Positions 33,812 through 47,000 are shown, numbered from the stretch's first letter. The stretch: 64,000 nucleotides of DNA from Heterobasidion occidentale (GCA_039111635.1 JBCAQO010000003.1:496001-560000), one strand, 5' to 3'. Notes: generated from the letters alone by a model not told the origin. A program made the numbers and translations.

Positions 33812-34627
33812 CCGATGTGCGGGCAGTGAGTGGGTTGGACGCGGGCATCGTCGAGCGGTGTGCGTACGTGCGCTGATGGCGGGTTAGACGGGAGTGCGTG
33901 CGTGATCTTATGCGAGGGTGCTATTTATTGTTGTGGGCGATGTATCGCTAGAGTATTCAGAGACTCGATTGCGCGGACGCGTGTCGGAGACCATATCATG
34001 TACGTCGACGAGCACTAAGGACGCGCGCGGTGACGGTTCGGTCCGGCGGCAAGGCTGCTTCGTGCGGAACGCCCTAGGCATTCAAAGTCGCTACTGCAAC
34101 GGTGCGATGCCGACGCGTACGCAGATCGCGCGCGTGCGGAAAGGGTGCAGAACCAGAATCTCGTTTATGCCAACCCCGCGGTGTGGGCGCAGACTTCGCC
34201 GTCGATCGGATCTGCGCGAAGCGGGGGAGGGAGCGCCTCGTCGGTATTCGGGCGCTTGGACGGGTCGTCCTAGACCGTGTCCGCCACGAGAGCCTCGAGC
34301 AACTCGAAACCATGTTTTGTCTGCAGGGATGAGAGCAACAGACGAGAAGAGCTCACAGACTTGCAGGTCGTAGATGCCCTGCGTCTTCGTCCATCTTTGC
34401 GTAGCCCAGTCCGCGAAGACCCCCGATCTGGCTGAAAGCGTAGACAACCTGATCCTCGGTTTGGCAAATGGCATGCAAATAATCCGATATTGTTCATGCC
34501 ATGTATAGCCTTGGCGTTATTATACATACAAGATTCAGCCTCGGGTCCCAGCCCGCGCGACGATGTACTGTAATCGATAATCCATCAGTACACGCCATTC
34601 GATGGCCACTGATTCGTCTATGATATA
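33812..34627. other. Intergenic containing a kinase relic
   Basis: About 800 bp between AFG1 and F-box-like copy 1. Apart from the kinase relic described separately, no gene is visible. Confidence 0.5.
34074..34420 (-). pseudogene. Kinase-like C-lobe relic (K3)
   Basis: The minus strand reads KHGFELLEALVADTV, a stop, then DDPSKRPNTDEALPRFA. This is the C-lobe helix motif of the same fungal kinase-like family seen at 1.2-2.6 kb. The TAG stop falls where the family has Gln or Lys. No catalytic loop remains upstream. Confidence 0.55.
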
Positions 34628-35287
34628 TCAAAGTGCACGTGAGAACAACTGTGCAGGGCGTGTCAATATCAAGGCCCAAGGTATATGATAAGAACTCACC
34701 ATGTTGCCGACTTGAGATGACTGGACTACCGCAACCTCGACGGTGACATCATTCCCGTCGTCGACAGAATGCCTGACGAAAGAAAAACGAGGAATGCGGT
34801 GGTCAATGGCATCGTTCACAGAACCCATCCGCCAGAAGAGGAGGGTCCTAGTGAGATGATTACAGGTGTTCTCAAAATCGGAGCCCTGCCAAGCTGTGCT
34901 GGGCCTAAATTCAGAGCTGTTTGCAAGCACAAGCTTGCCAAGTTCGAGGAGGTGTGGTCGAAGAACATGGAGCTCTAGTTTGTCCCCTCTATAGCGATCA
35001 TCTAGGGACATCGACGAGGGGATGACAGCGCCTGTGCGCACCTGCAAAGCGCGGAACGTGGTTAGGTCGGGGAAGAAACATTTCAATCGTCGATTGATGT
35101 CGCGTGCCCGACGGAAATATGACTTTGCATTTGCATTTGCCATGCGGCAGGTCCTCGAGACACTCAAGATGTCCTTTGAGGAAAGGAATGCGAATGTGCG
35201 ATCCAGGATGACATGATTTTCGATGACCTGAGGACCTAACAAGGTGGCTGGGCTTTCCTGAGTTGTTGTGCTATGCAAATGAAGCAT
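34500..35287 (-). CDS. F-box-like multicopy family protein, copy 1 (divergent or truncated)
   Basis: Exon 1 (35287-34700, 196 codons) reads VILDRTFAFLSSKDILSVSRTCRMAN, an F-box-like helix pair. NINRRL-type DINRRLKCFFPDLTTFRALQVRTGAVI follows. It is paralogous to the genes at 50.9 and 57.2 kb (FDINKHLSRFFPDPIAFRSLQARTGSLISG). The ISGSNALQF core is replaced by IPSSMSLDD. After a standard donor at 34699 the next exon has no MNxISxxxAYSLxPRATFE block, which both other copies have. It is therefore a diverged or 3'-truncated member. Role unknown; F-box-like proteins often recruit substrates to SCF ligases, but that is inference. Confidence 0.6.
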
Positions 35288-35510
35288 CTGGATTAGGATT
35301 TGAGGATTACAAAACCGACAGTTGTGTGTCCTCGTGTACTCCAGTGGACTGATGAACTGCCTGGGAGTGACAACGGCGACGCAATGGGTGACGGAATGTC
35401 ACGCTATACAGTTGCTGGATCTGGTCGGACGCCACTCTGAACCCAAATTTTCCCACCATCGACCAACGTCGTCTACTCACCTTACCTCCCTAGGTTCCTA
35501 AAATTCCAAC
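35288..35510. promoter_or_regulatory. Shared promoter, F-box-like copy 1 (-) and uL1 (+)
   Basis: 223 bp between divergent starts. A pyrimidine-rich run (cttacctccctag) lies just before the ribosomal protein start, typical of ribosomal protein genes. Confidence 0.4.
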
Positions 35511-36452
35511 ATGAGGTTCGTTCTGCTACTCATATGCACCGCTTTATGCGCAGAAATCTGATATTTGAGTCGCGGAGTGCAGCAGCAAGCTCTCAGTGGC
35601 AAGTGTGCGGGGCTCCGTCAAGGAATTGCTCACAGAGGCGGCCGGTGAGAAACGTCGCAACTTTGTCGAGACCATCGAGCTTCAGATCGGCCTCAAGAAC
35701 TACGACCCCCAGAGGGACAAGCGTTTCTCCGGAACCGTCAAGTGCGCTTCACACGTTGTTAGGAGAGATTCACACCGTTGACGCCTGCGCACAGGCTTCC
35801 CAATGTCCCCCGCCCTCGCATGTCCATCTGCATTCTTGCCGATGCCGCCGACATCGATCGTGCCAAGCAGATCGATCTCGAGTACATGTCCGTTGACGAT
35901 TTGAAGAAGTCAGTGCGCTCCGTGATATCTCTCGATCGAACGACGCGCCTGACGATTTCATTAGGCTTAACAAGAACAAAAAGCTCGTTAAGAAGCTCGC
36001 AAAGAAGTACGACGCTTTCTTGGCCTCTGAGACTCTCATCAAGCAGATTCCTCGTCTCCTTGGTCCCGGTCTCTCCAAGGGTACGTAGAATCATCGTCCC
36101 TCTTTGATTCCTGGTCTTACGGGCTTGTATAGCGGGCAAGTTCCCCACCCCCGTATCTCACGCGGAGGACTTGGGTATCAAGCTCACTGAGGTCCGCTCC
36201 ACCATCAAGTTCCAGCTGAAGAAGGTTCTTTGCTTGGGTGTCGCCGTCGGTCACATCCAGATGACGGAGGACCAGGTTCTTGGCAACGTCATGTTGAGTG
36301 CGTTACCTCCGTCTTTGCTCCCTTACCTTCGCATCGCTCAATTATGTTCTCAAGGCATCAACTTCCTCGTCTCTCTTCTTAAGAAGAACTGGCAAAACGT
36401 CAAGTCGTTCCACATTAAGACGACGATGGGCAAGCCCATCCGTCTCTTCTAA
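35511..36452 (+). CDS. 60S ribosomal protein L10a (uL1)
   Basis: Large-subunit stalk protein uL1. Exon 1 is only ATGAG (35511-35515) and joins at 35586 to give [20 protein letters not shown]. Then come [94 protein letters not shown] and the end [10 protein letters not shown]. All splice joins keep the frame; length about 217 residues as usual. Five short introns and a tiny first exon are typical of basidiomycete ribosomal protein genes. Confidence 0.96.
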
Positions 36453-36883
36453 GCGACGTGGCTTGTTTTCGAGCATCAGCTTCGGTTTCGTCTGTCTGCA
36501 CGAGACGTCTAGGGGATAACTTGTGGTTGTGGAGTGAGACAGCGGTCAAAACGCGGGCCGTAATGCATAACACGAAGCCCCGCACGCTTAGACCAACGGC
36601 TTTCTGGGGTTGGGAGTCGATTGGGAGCTGATGCGGTCCGCAATTTGTCTGTTCCTTGCTTGCCTCTACATTTTCTCTCCATCTGTAGCACTATTCGTCT
36701 TTCTTTCTGTGTAGGCTCGAGGCACTGGTATCGTACATTGCATACCCTACATGCTGCATGATTTATGAAATCATATCAACTGTAAACCAGCGTTATGGGC
36801 GACTGGTCTCTTGAATGGCTCGACGTATGATGGTACATAAGGTTACACTGCTACAAGAGGACAATGATGACTTGGAAACATGT
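36453..36883. other. Convergent 3' intergenic
   Basis: 430 bp between the uL1 stop and the stop of the minus-strand mitochondrial unknown. No feature recognised. Confidence 0.5.
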
Positions 36884-37849
36884 TCAGTCCACTTGATCCT
36901 CCAGCCTCCATTTTCGGCCTCCGTATCTCAACTTTAAGTCTCTCTCTGCACCAGGGAGATCGTATGGGTCCTCCCTATCCACATGCATATATTCGCGACT
37001 CTCCTCCGTACCGGGCACGCCAGCGTTGTCCCACTGGCCGGATGGCCACTCCGTATTGCCGTTGATTCCAGGGGTACGTGCAGTCTCGACAACCGTGTAC
37101 TCGCAGTGCGGGTAGTGCCCAGAGGTAGTCCCAAACCGTATCTCGGATGCGCGAGTCACGGTGAGTTCTCCCTCTGGTGTGGGGAAACGATATCTCGTGT
37201 GCTGCCGTTCCGATGCTCCTGCTACTCGACCTCGAGTGAGGGTCGATAACTTGCGGCGTTCCCCAGGAGATTTGGAGGTGAACGTCCCTGTGCCAGTGAC
37301 CCCACCGCCGCCTCCGCGGTTTTGCTTCACGTCGCCCGCCGATGTTTCCATGCCGAGGGCCTGCTTGACGGTGCCAAACACGCCAGGGGATGCAGCTTCT
37401 TCCGCACTTCGATCATCTTCCACCTCTTCCCAATGTTCTTCTCCTGCTCCGGCGGCGCTTCCCGCCCCTACTCCGCTGCCGCCTTTCGCAAGCTTGGTGG
37501 CGTACGCGCTCTGTCCGCCTACTTGGTCTGCAAACCCGATGCGCTCTGGGTTACCGGACTCGTCTGGCGCACGCGGAGGCTTGCCCACGCCGTGAGGGGA
37601 AGCGCTGTCGTAGGGATGCTCGTTGGCGGCGAACCCCGCGCTGGCGTCTTGACCGTGAACGGATTTCTTTTGGCGGTTCGTCGGGGAGGCGACGTGGCCC
37701 TGAGAAATCCCAGTGTCCTTGTTCGACTTTTTTCCTGCCGACGAGTAGAGACACGTCGAGGTAGTATAGAACAGGCGGTTTGGGGTGGTATGATGGCGTG
37801 ATAAGTGACGAGAACGAGACAATGCAGGAATGATGCTTGTAAATTTCAT
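36884..37849 (-). CDS. Unassigned protein, probably mitochondrial
   Basis: One open frame of 321 residues. The N-terminus MKFTSIIPALSRSRHLSRHH is Arg/Ser/His-rich without acids, as in mitochondrial presequences. The middle is hydrophilic and low-complexity: GKPPRAPDESGNPERIGFADQ, a Gly/Ala-rich stretch, then EEHWEEVEDD. The C-terminus is Arg/Asp/Gly-rich and ends WRLEDQVD. I see no TM segment or known domain. An unspliced frame of this length is real in a gene-dense fungus, but a small intron inside the C-terminal half cannot be excluded. Divergent from the phosphatase gene. Confidence 0.55.
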   Translation of the reverse strand: MKFTSIIPALSRSRHLSRHHTTPNRLFYTTSTCLYSSAGKKSNKDTGISQGHVASPTNRQKKSVHGQDASAGFAANEHPYDSASPHGVGKPPRAPDESGNPERIGFADQVGGQSAYATKLAKGGSGVGAGSAAGAGEEHWEEVEDDRSAEEAASPGVFGTVKQALGMETSAGDVKQNRGGGGGVTGTGTFTSKSPGERRKLSTLTRGRVAGASERQHTRYRFPTPEGELTVTRASEIRFGTTSGHYPHCEYTVVETARTPGINGNTEWPSGQWDNAGVPGTEESREYMHVDREDPYDLPGAERDLKLRYGGRKWRLEDQVD

Positions 37850-38229
37850 TGTGAGTTTCTCTGTCGAGAGGTTCGATTGTGGTTATGTTGGAAGCTGGGA
37901 TCCAAGAGCCGTCCGAGTCGAGAGGACAATCCCAATAGCTCCTATGTCGTCACTCCCGATCGAATGCCCCCGCTAAGCCAAATTCTGGACGCGAAAAGGC
38001 ATATTCCAATAAATTTGAGAGAAAATGCACATCACCTACCCTGGTGTAAAGATGTGGAATAGGATATAATTCTATTCATGTCCATGAGGTGTCTATCAGA
38101 AGTCAAGCACAGGGAGAAAAATAGCGCGCGAGGCTAGCGCGCCGCTCATCACGCGATCGTTCTCCAAAATCACGTGTATAGTCGTCACGCTCAACTCGTC
38201 TTAGGCTCGGGGCGCGTGTTGGACAGGCA
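37850..38229. promoter_or_regulatory. Divergent intergenic, mitochondrial unknown (-) and phosphatase (+)
   Basis: 380 bp between two starts. No clear motif beyond an AT-rich stretch near 38060-38080 (aggatataattctatt), a possible TATA region. Confidence 0.35.
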
Positions 38230-39463
38230 ATGGACGCACTTGACCCAGATTATGTCGCAAGGACACTCTCGAACCCTCCCTTCGTCTCGATATCTGGCGT
38301 ATACAACGTGCGATGTCTAGGGAACTACCGCACCCAGCACTCCAATGAGGTTACGCGGGCGAACTTCATGTTCCGTGCTGGAGAAGTCTCTGGCATCACA
38401 GACGATGGCGAGCTGAGCATGCGTTTCTCTACCCTTGTTCGCATCTGACCCATGAGTGGATCGGAACCTGGTTGGACTCGATACAGGAAAGCATCAGATG
38501 CACGACCTCGGAATTACCACCGTATACGATCTGCGCTCGGATACAGAGATCTTGAAATACAATACGCCAACCCCTTGCATAGATGGTGTAGAGATTATTC
38601 ACGTACCAGTGTTTGAGAAGAAAGACTACAGTCCTGAGATGATGGCCCGGTACGTATCTATCTCTCGGGGGCACATCTCCTCGCATTTCTTGCATGTCAG
38701 CATTATTGTGTTTGCACTGACCAAAGTTGCCGTGGACGGACTCAGACGTTTTCAGCTATATGCCAGTGGCAAAACAGAGGTACGTACTGGTGCTGAATAA
38801 ATACATTGTGGTATTCAAAAAATGGTTCCTCAAGGCGTTTATGCAACTCTACTCTGAGATACTAGACTCTGGTGGTCCTGCGTTTGGGACCATACTGCGC
38901 CATGTGCGTGACAGACCACAAGACAGCTTCGTATTCCACTGTACAGGTAAGTCTGCAATTATCGAAGTTGATAATGCATCTCACTCCGTATCCAGCTGGG
39001 AAAGACCGCACAGGGATCGTGGCCGCAATATTGCTCCTCGTAGGCGCTCTACCCCGAGTCTTGATACAATCTAGGAATTTACGAATCTGTCGACACGCGT
39101 CGCATCGATCAGCTCGCAGGTGTCGATGAGGAAACTATTGCCACGGATTATTCCCTGACTCGCGTCGGCCGCGAGCCTGCGCGCGAGATGGTTATGGCAC
39201 GCCTAGAAAAAGAACCTATCTTTGCTGAGAACCAGGAAGCTGCGCTCAACATGTTCTCATCGCGGTGCGTTACTATAACGCCTACTCCTTCGACCTCAAA
39301 TAACTGAGGCTTTATAAGGCACGAGACTATGATCGCCTTTCTCCGCATGTTCAAAGAACGGTACGGGGGTGCAGAAGAGTACGCCAGAACGTATTGCGGG
39401 CTATCTGATGATGATATTAGCCTTGTACGGAGGCATATAGTGGTCCCGGTTGACCGAGCTTGA
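38230..39463 (+). CDS. Tyrosine/dual-specificity phosphatase (Y_phosphatase3-like)
   Basis: A cysteine-based phosphatase of the Siw14/Y_phosphatase3 type. The start at 38230 gives MDALDPDYVARTLSNPPF; then VYNVRCLGNYRT and FMFRAGEVSGITDDG. After an intron come HDLGITTVYDLRSDTEI and GVEIIHVPVFEKKDYSPEMMA. Next are AFMQLYSEILDSGGPAFGTIL and FVFHCT, which joins over an intron (gtaagt...ccag) to AGKDRTG, completing the catalytic CX5R P-loop with Cys and Arg present. The end reads DYSLTRVGREPAREM, MIAFLRMFKERYGGAEEYAR and VPVDRA. Substrate unknown; some relatives act on inositol pyrophosphates. Confidence 0.85.
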
Positions 39464-39966
39464 ATTTAGTCCGCCATCTTGTCATTGTAGAAGGGCTGGA
39501 GGGCTGTTGCCGTTTATACCTTTCGTATCAGATCTTGTGACAGCTTGCATTTCCCGTGTATTCCACAGATTCTCTATCGGCCTCATCGCCACGGGCAATA
39601 GTTCCGTCGATATGATTCAGATCTTCGTGGGCTTGATCCCAGAAAACCCACCCCGTCTCCGTACAACCCAATCAGATCAAGTGCCAGCCCCGCGGCAATG
39701 GGTCAGAGACGCCGAGGCAATGTGAGAAGGATCTATATCCAAGGTGTTCAAGTAATCTGTTCTAATATATGCGACTTACACGTCCCCTATCATTCCTCTA
39801 TTCTCAGCTATCAGTCATCGTTAGTCTTGCAGAACGGCTTTGTCGACTCACTGAACTGACAAAGAAGCACGAATCGCAGCGAAGACGAAGGCATGGATAA
39901 CATCTCACAGAGAGAAAGTGTCTGTATGTACAACACAGGATTCTGGCGTGAAATCCTGTGTCCCTA
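39464..39966. other. Convergent 3' intergenic
   Basis: About 500 bp between the phosphatase and VAC14 stops. No feature recognised. Confidence 0.5.
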
Positions 39967-42900
39967 TCATGATTTCCGATTGAGGCTCAATCCTCTCTTT
40001 GGCTTGGAAACAGCCTGCCCTTGAGATGATAGCGCTGACGCCAACAACCCGCCTTGAACCCTCGACCTAGGATTCAATGGGCTCAAAGCACCACCGGACC
40101 GCGAGGGTGGCCGTGCGGCTGACTGTAAGGCTACAGGTGGCTCCCCACCAGTCACTCTCCGTCGCATTAAAGGTCGAGATGATGACGAGGCCTCAGACGC
40201 GGAGGAAACGCCGTTCGAGAAGCTCTCTCCTGACGTGCCGAGGGCGATGCGGCGGGCTTTCTCGTGCCTTGCCTGCACGGCCCGAAAATGCGAAAGGAGG
40301 TCGGCCCATTTGATCTCATCTCGGGCAAGTTTGGACCGTGTGGACATGGCGGAGACTGGCCTGCATATACGCGTCAAAGATCATATGTGTGAGAAAGAAG
40401 GGAGAATATGCGCACGGTTTAGGAGCGATATGGAGGAACCCGGCAGAGTTCACGGCGTTGAGACGATTGCGAAGAGAAACAAAGGCGGAGCTTTGAGGTA
40501 GGATCATGAGAAGGCCATAAAGGCACTTGAATAGGTAGGGGTATCGATCAGGTTCCAAAAGCTGCAAACGAATATCTGAGGATATAGTCAGAACAACAAA
40601 CCTGATCACAGCAGATTTATCATCACCGACATGTGAAAACGGGTGACTCGATCATCTGTACTAGCTTGTCGACCTGAACCAGTAGTGGCACAGTTATCTC
40701 GAGATCAGCACTATAGAAAAAGTCACTAAGGCGACGGCGAATAGATGAAAGTAAAGGACGAACAAGATGCTAAGAAGATTAGATGCATGCTCGTAAGCTT
40801 GGGCGAGAAGACATAAAGAGAACACGGCGACGGCATTGTGACACCATGATCGATATAAGGTAACGAATAGCGCTTGGCCGTCCTGCTACAGAGTGGCAGT
40901 CAGAAATCATGACTGAGGTTTTTTTGGAGAGACATACTCGTGTTTCTAGACTCTTCAGCCTCTTCCGGAAGTCTGCTAATTCTGGTGACGTTATGAGAAT
41001 CATGTTCAGCTTTTGGACAATGACACTAGCGAATTCAAGGTCCTGATCAAGAGCTCCAGTAAGACTCCACTCCAGCACAAATAACAGCGCGCTTACCTCT
41101 TCCTTCTCCAGGATCTCAGCAAACGCCTTGTAGATTCTCTCAGTATTGAGGTTGAAACATAGCTGTCGAATGATGAGACTGCCTCGTGTATCTAGCAACC
41201 GACGGTCGGTGCTGAAAAGCTCCAGAAGGTTTATCATGAAAGCTTTAAAATAACTCTCTTCCGAGCTTGACGAGATTTGAGCCAACAGTTGAAGATCATG
41301 TTTAATGACCTGTAATCGAGATATATCTGACATGCATGTTGATTAAATAGAGTTGAAACGTACCTCCTCTGAAGAATCTGAGAGAGTCTTGAGGAGTGCG
41401 GGAAAAGTGCCGTCGTCCATTGCTAGAATCTGTGGATCTGCGCAATGAACGAAACGCTGAATATATGGCCACACAACGAACCTTCTTTGGCGCCTTCTGG
41501 TGCAGCATGATGAGCCATTTGAGTGCAGCAACTCTCGTCTCTTCGTGTTCGCTCAAGAATTGAATCGTCAAAGCATTGACCGTCGCCTGATAGTCAAAAG
41601 CCTCTGGATTCTGGGCATCTCGATCCACCTGAGCCGCTTGATGTGTACTCCGCATCGACACCGGCGAATGTGAACGAGTGCCGTGGGATGGCGCGTTGAT
41701 GCCATTGGCATCCACAGGCGCAAGTCCGCGAGAAGCACCATTATCTGCAGAAAGGCTCGCTCGTTTCTGTATCGCGATATTACTAACTGGCGGAGCTTGC
41801 ACAGTTGATTCTGCTATAGATTCAGGGGAGCTCAGGTCTCGAGATTGACCAGGGAGAGTAGACTGGCGGGAGGCCGCAGGTGAATTTGGAGCAGGGATAG
41901 GTGACGGTGGGACGTTGCGTGCAGGAGCTGATGGTGGTGGCCGTTCGGATGTATTTTGTCGACTGGGGGTCTCTGAGGGTGGGGGCGATTGAATGACATT
42001 GGCTAGGAGCTTGTTGGTACGGTTGGCGGAACTCTGGATCATGGGGACGTGGTGTGCGAGATTTGGGAGGATGGCTGGTATGAGACGGGGGGTGAAGGGA
42101 ACCAGCACCTCTTGTGCGAATGTTAGGAATTCTGCGAGCCATTGTAGAGCTGTAGACTGCTGAATTTCGTCATCTGAAGAGAAACTTAGACAAGGAACTG
42201 TAATAATATCACACGCATTGCTTACGCTGACTGTCCAACTGCTGTATCAGTATCTCAATGATAGCAGCATAATCGATATGGACGCCCTGTCCAGGTATCC
42301 AAGCTATGCATACAGTCAACACTGTATATCATCATGAGATTGCGGTGCACGTACCGCCAGTGTCACGCTCTGGGATATCCGATTCGTCAGCTCCGTTGAT
42401 CTTCTCGTTGTCGTTCTCGTCTAGAGCACTTTCACTGTCTCTCAAAGATACAGCAGGGACCGCTTGGGGTGGGTTCACATCGGATGACTTTTCCTTCTCG
42501 ACGTCGGGTCGGCTCCGGTCTGCCTGCTCCGCTTCGCGCGCTTTATATTGCTCCTCCTTGACTTTACGAACGATGGTCACTTCCCGAATTTCGCGCAGAA
42601 ATTCTCCCAACTGGTTCTCTGTAGCTATTCGAACGTCTTCAGTGGGGTCCGACAGATACTTACTACAAAGAAGATTGAAGTCAATACCATCCATGAGAAG
42701 GACCGTGTAGAAACTTACAGGAGGCCATCCATAAAATCGGGAAGGTATGTGATGAGCTCCAGTTCTGGGACAGAGTCGAGGACAGTTATCCATGAGACGA
42801 GAAAGCTGCGAGTAAATGGACTGATGACATATATCCTGTCGGACAGTAATGGGATGAAGCGTGCAAGAGAGAACGCCTTCTTTGCACCAGGCCTATCCAC

Positions 42901-43650
42901 TCCGTCTAACTCATCTGGATGAGGCACAACAATGCCATTGTCCATACCATTCTCTTCTCGTAATTTTTCCGTCCCAGGATAATGCGGAACATAAAAGGAT
43001 GCAGACTCTGCGACGATGTCCTTTAACAAGCGGTCAAGCAACTCGGCGCCGTTCTTGACAGAGAGTTCCGAATCGGCGGCTAGCTTTGCGGGAAGTTTAC
43101 TTGTAGGGCCAAGTGCCGGACGATGAACACGAGACTCACTTTACTGAGCGCATCGAATATAGGATTGAAATACACCAGCACCTCTCCCTTCGATACTTTC
43201 GCGATATTGTACAGGCACTCTGCAGAGAAATAACGAACTCTGTTCTCGGGGTCGTTGAAGCAGATGAGGAGCGGCTCCAGAAACCTCTCCATGTACGGCG
43301 CGATGTTCACGCCTAGGGCGATAGCAGTCCCAGCAAGACCGATGAGACCTCCGTTCCGTACATGGAGCGCATTAGAGGTGCTGGTGAACATGTCGGTGAG
43401 CTGATCGACAATCTGTGCTATGCGACGCTCATCGCCCAGCTGATGGCATTCTCGTATAAGTCTGAGCGCATAAAGCGGGTTGATTTAGCGGGGCAGATAA
43501 GTAGCATGGGGGCACGCACTTTTCGAGATCCAGCGCCGCTGCTTTTCGTTTCTCATACATCTTGTCCACAAGCTGTTTCGCGATTGCAGAATCTTTGTGT
43601 ATTTTAATGAGCATGCATATTATCAGTTGAGCAGAATGCCACGCACCCAT
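39967..43650 (-). CDS. VAC14, scaffold of the PIKfyve/Fab1 complex
   Basis: HEAT-repeat scaffold that holds Fab1 and Fig4 on the vacuole to make PI(3,5)P2. Exon 1 is just ATGG at 43650. An intron joins it to [24 protein letters not shown], the conserved VAC14 opening. Then come [64 protein letters not shown] and [24 protein letters not shown]. Next are [57 protein letters not shown] and [22 protein letters not shown]. The end is NPRSRVQGG...LNRKS. A Ser/Pro-rich insert lies mid-protein. About ten introns and no break seen. Confidence 0.93.
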
Positions 43651-44052
43651 GGTTGGAATTCGTTGGGTATCTTCAACTCTCTTCAGCTGGAGGTAATTAG
43701 GTCGTGATGGACGTAAGGTTCATAAAGGTTGCCTGTCTTGGAGAAAAGAGGATAATGATAGAACCCAACAACAAATCGCGCTTGCCTCCGTGAACTTGGT
43801 AGGATCTGAAACCAAGTGCCAGTGGCCGAAGGTGGCAGACAGTACGTCAATAGACGCCAATGAATGTGACCATTCTATGTGAACGGTGACCGTCAAACAA
43901 AACATGTGACACACAAATGATGTTCATTTTTCGAAACCCTCAGGAAGGAACAACGATGAGGCTTCCTGCAGCGAAGATAGTTTGAAAAATGTTCAGTATA
44001 CATGTTTGGGAGACTTCTCATAATCATGGTGTACAATAAATAGCCCAAAAGT
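43651..44052. promoter_or_regulatory. Intergenic upstream of VAC14 and downstream of the GH3 gene
   Basis: 400 bp between two minus-strand genes. It should hold the VAC14 promoter and GH3 terminator. No clear boxes seen. Confidence 0.35.
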
Positions 44053-47000
44053 TCACAACCCAGTCCAGGTGAACGTCTCCTTTTGTTCCACCCCTCCCTT
44101 CAACCGGATATCTCTCGACGAGGCGCCAACTAGCACCTCAAACACGCCCTTTTCTGCGACCCAGGCCTTGCGCCGTTCGTCGAAGTACCCAAGAGCCTCT
44201 CTATCAAGCGCTACGCTTGCCTTGGTGCTCTCACCCGCCTTCAAAGTGATCTTGGTGAAGCCCTTGAGCTCTTTCACTGGTCGCGGGAGCGCCGACGCCG
44301 GATCCGAGATGTACACCTGCGCAGACTCGCTGCCGTCGACGGTTCCTGTATTTGTGATGGTGAAGGAGATACTGAAGGTTCCGTCGGCTGACACGGAAGT
44401 CGTCTCCAAGTCGTTGTATGAGAAAGTGGTGTACGACAAGCCAAAACCGAATGGGAAGAGAGGCTCGACGGAGAGCTTGTCGTAGCTGCGGTATCCAACA
44501 TAGATACCCTGCGCAAACACTTCAATATACAACAAGAGTGTGGGGTTGCGATCAAATACCTCGTTATACAAGATCTTCCCAGATGATTCACCCTTGTCGC
44601 CGAACGAAGGATGAGGAGGACTGTCTTCGAGCCGTTTCCTAGATAAATAAGCAAGCTGTTAATGCGATTCCAGGATGCAGGAAATGATGGTTCTCACGGG
44701 AAGGTGAGAGCGAGTTTTCCTGAAGGATTGACTTTGCCGAACAGCACGTCCGAGAGTCCGTTTCCAAGCTCGTTCCCTCCGTAGAAAGCCTGTTAGGTCC
44801 GATCAATACATGTTCAAAACAGCACTCTTTTAATCAAATACCTGGAGCAATGTATGTGCTTCATCGATCCAAGGCATCTCAACTGGCGTGCCAGATTGAT
44901 TCACAACGACGGTGTTGGGGTTAGTCTTGAGCACTTCTGTAACTAATTGGTCGGTCAAGCCAGGCAGCCTGTAAGATGCGGTTTAGCATCGCATGACAAA
45001 GGATCTAAAGAAGCCTCTAACGTACTTCATATCAGGCCGATCGAAGCCCTCGCTCTCCAACTCGTGGTTCATGCCGACCACCAGGATAGCGACTGAGGCA
45101 AAAATGAACAACGTAGTCCATGGGATTAGACGAACAGAGACGAAACCCACCATCCGATTCTTTCGCCACCTTGACCGCCTCTTGTATCGCCTCATCCCCA
45201 GCCACAAGTCGAACAGCCCCAAGCCGGATGCCCCCACGACACGTGAAGGGGCTTCCGCGCCCGATGAAACTCGCGTTACTCAGCCTGACCTCGACAGGCA
45301 CATGCTCTCCTGCCTTGAGCCCCTTGACCACGGCTCTCAGATCGGCTGTTCCCAACCCAAAGAATGCGTCGCCCGCGGGCGGGTCAGTGGCCAGGTCGAT
45401 CACACGCTCGCCGTTTACGAAGAGGTTCCCATTGCCTGTGATCGTGAGGCCGAACTCATAGTCCCCGGATTCATCGGGGATAAAGAACGCGCTGTACTAA
45501 GGGCACAAGAATGTGTGAGCGCTATATAATGAAATGCTCAACAAAGGCGATTGGAACCCACGCGGATCCAGCAAATCTCGTTGACTTTCTCCTCATCCTA
45601 TACACAGCTTGCATCAGCCAAATTAAATAGACGAGACTCAGGATTAGACAACGCACGATACCATCCATCAAGAAGCAATTACTCCCCCTCGTCGGCGTGC
45701 TCCATACACACTTCTCACCATCTTTCAGTTGATTAACCCACCCTTCTACCGGCTCGTTATTCCAAAACTCAATCAATGCGCCACTTCCGCCTTCATACTT
45801 GATGTACCCATCCAGCACGGGAAGGTATTTGTGCGATGTGGCGCCCACCGTATAGCGGACCTCAGCCCCGATCTCCTTGGCGGCGACGCGGATGCCTTCC
45901 AGCGGCGAGACGCTGTACGTCTCCAAAAGCCTTGCGGAGCCACCGCCCGAAGTAAACGCCTGCTTCGCGTTGGGCCCGATGACGGCAATGGACTTGATGG
46001 AACTGGTAAGCGGGAGGAGCAAGCGGTCGTTTTTGAGCAAGACAGTGGCAGACGCCGCTGCGCGCCGGAGGAGAGAGCGCAGTTGGGGTGTGTCGACACC
46101 GTCCTCAGGGCCGTCGAAGGGAATGCCGGACGCATGGGCGCGTTTGAGCAGTTCAAGGATCTGGCGCAAGGATGGACCGATGAGCGAGAAAGATTCACAG
46201 TAGTGATGATGGTGAGAAAGGACATACCTTACGAACGCGGTCATCGATGTCGCTTGGGAAGAGTTTACCCCCGACAAGGGCGCGCTCAACGGCTTTACCG
46301 CGCATGACTGTGGGTCCCCTGTAAACCGCCGTTAACGACATACCAGGTAATCAACGACTGAAGACGCACGGCATCTCAAGGTCCAACCCGGCCTTGATAC
46401 TCTCTGTGGTGCTGTATACGCCGATCCAATCACTCATGATCATGCCCTTAAAGCCCCACTCCTACAGTGTCGACTCAGTCAAAACCGTGGCCGAATCACG
46501 TTGAGCTGGATCAATTGCTATGACCTACCTTTCTGAGAATTTCATCGATCAGCCATGGGTTTTCAGAGACATGCAAGCCATTCACACGATTGTATCTGTG
46601 CAGATAAACAATTAGCTATAATGCAATACCATGCGGAACCGATGATGATGAGCACGTACGCCGTCATAAGGGCCCATGGGTTCGCTTTCTTGATAGCAAT
46701 CTGGAATGGCTTGAGGTATATTTCTCGGAGTGCGCGCTCACTGACATCGCCTTTCATGGGAGGTCATCAGAGTTAAAACATACACTTGTGGACATGGTTC
46801 GTACTGCTGATAGAGAACCTACAGAAGTCGATGGGTTAGTTGACGGCCACACTGTATCAACGGATCAGGATTTGTGTTACCTCTCGAACTCTTGATCGTT
46901 AGCAACAAAGTGTTTGATCGTGGCCGCGACACCTTTAGACTGCAGACCGTTGATGTATGCAGCTGCAATTGTCCCGTTCAAATGTGGGTCCTCCGAGAAG

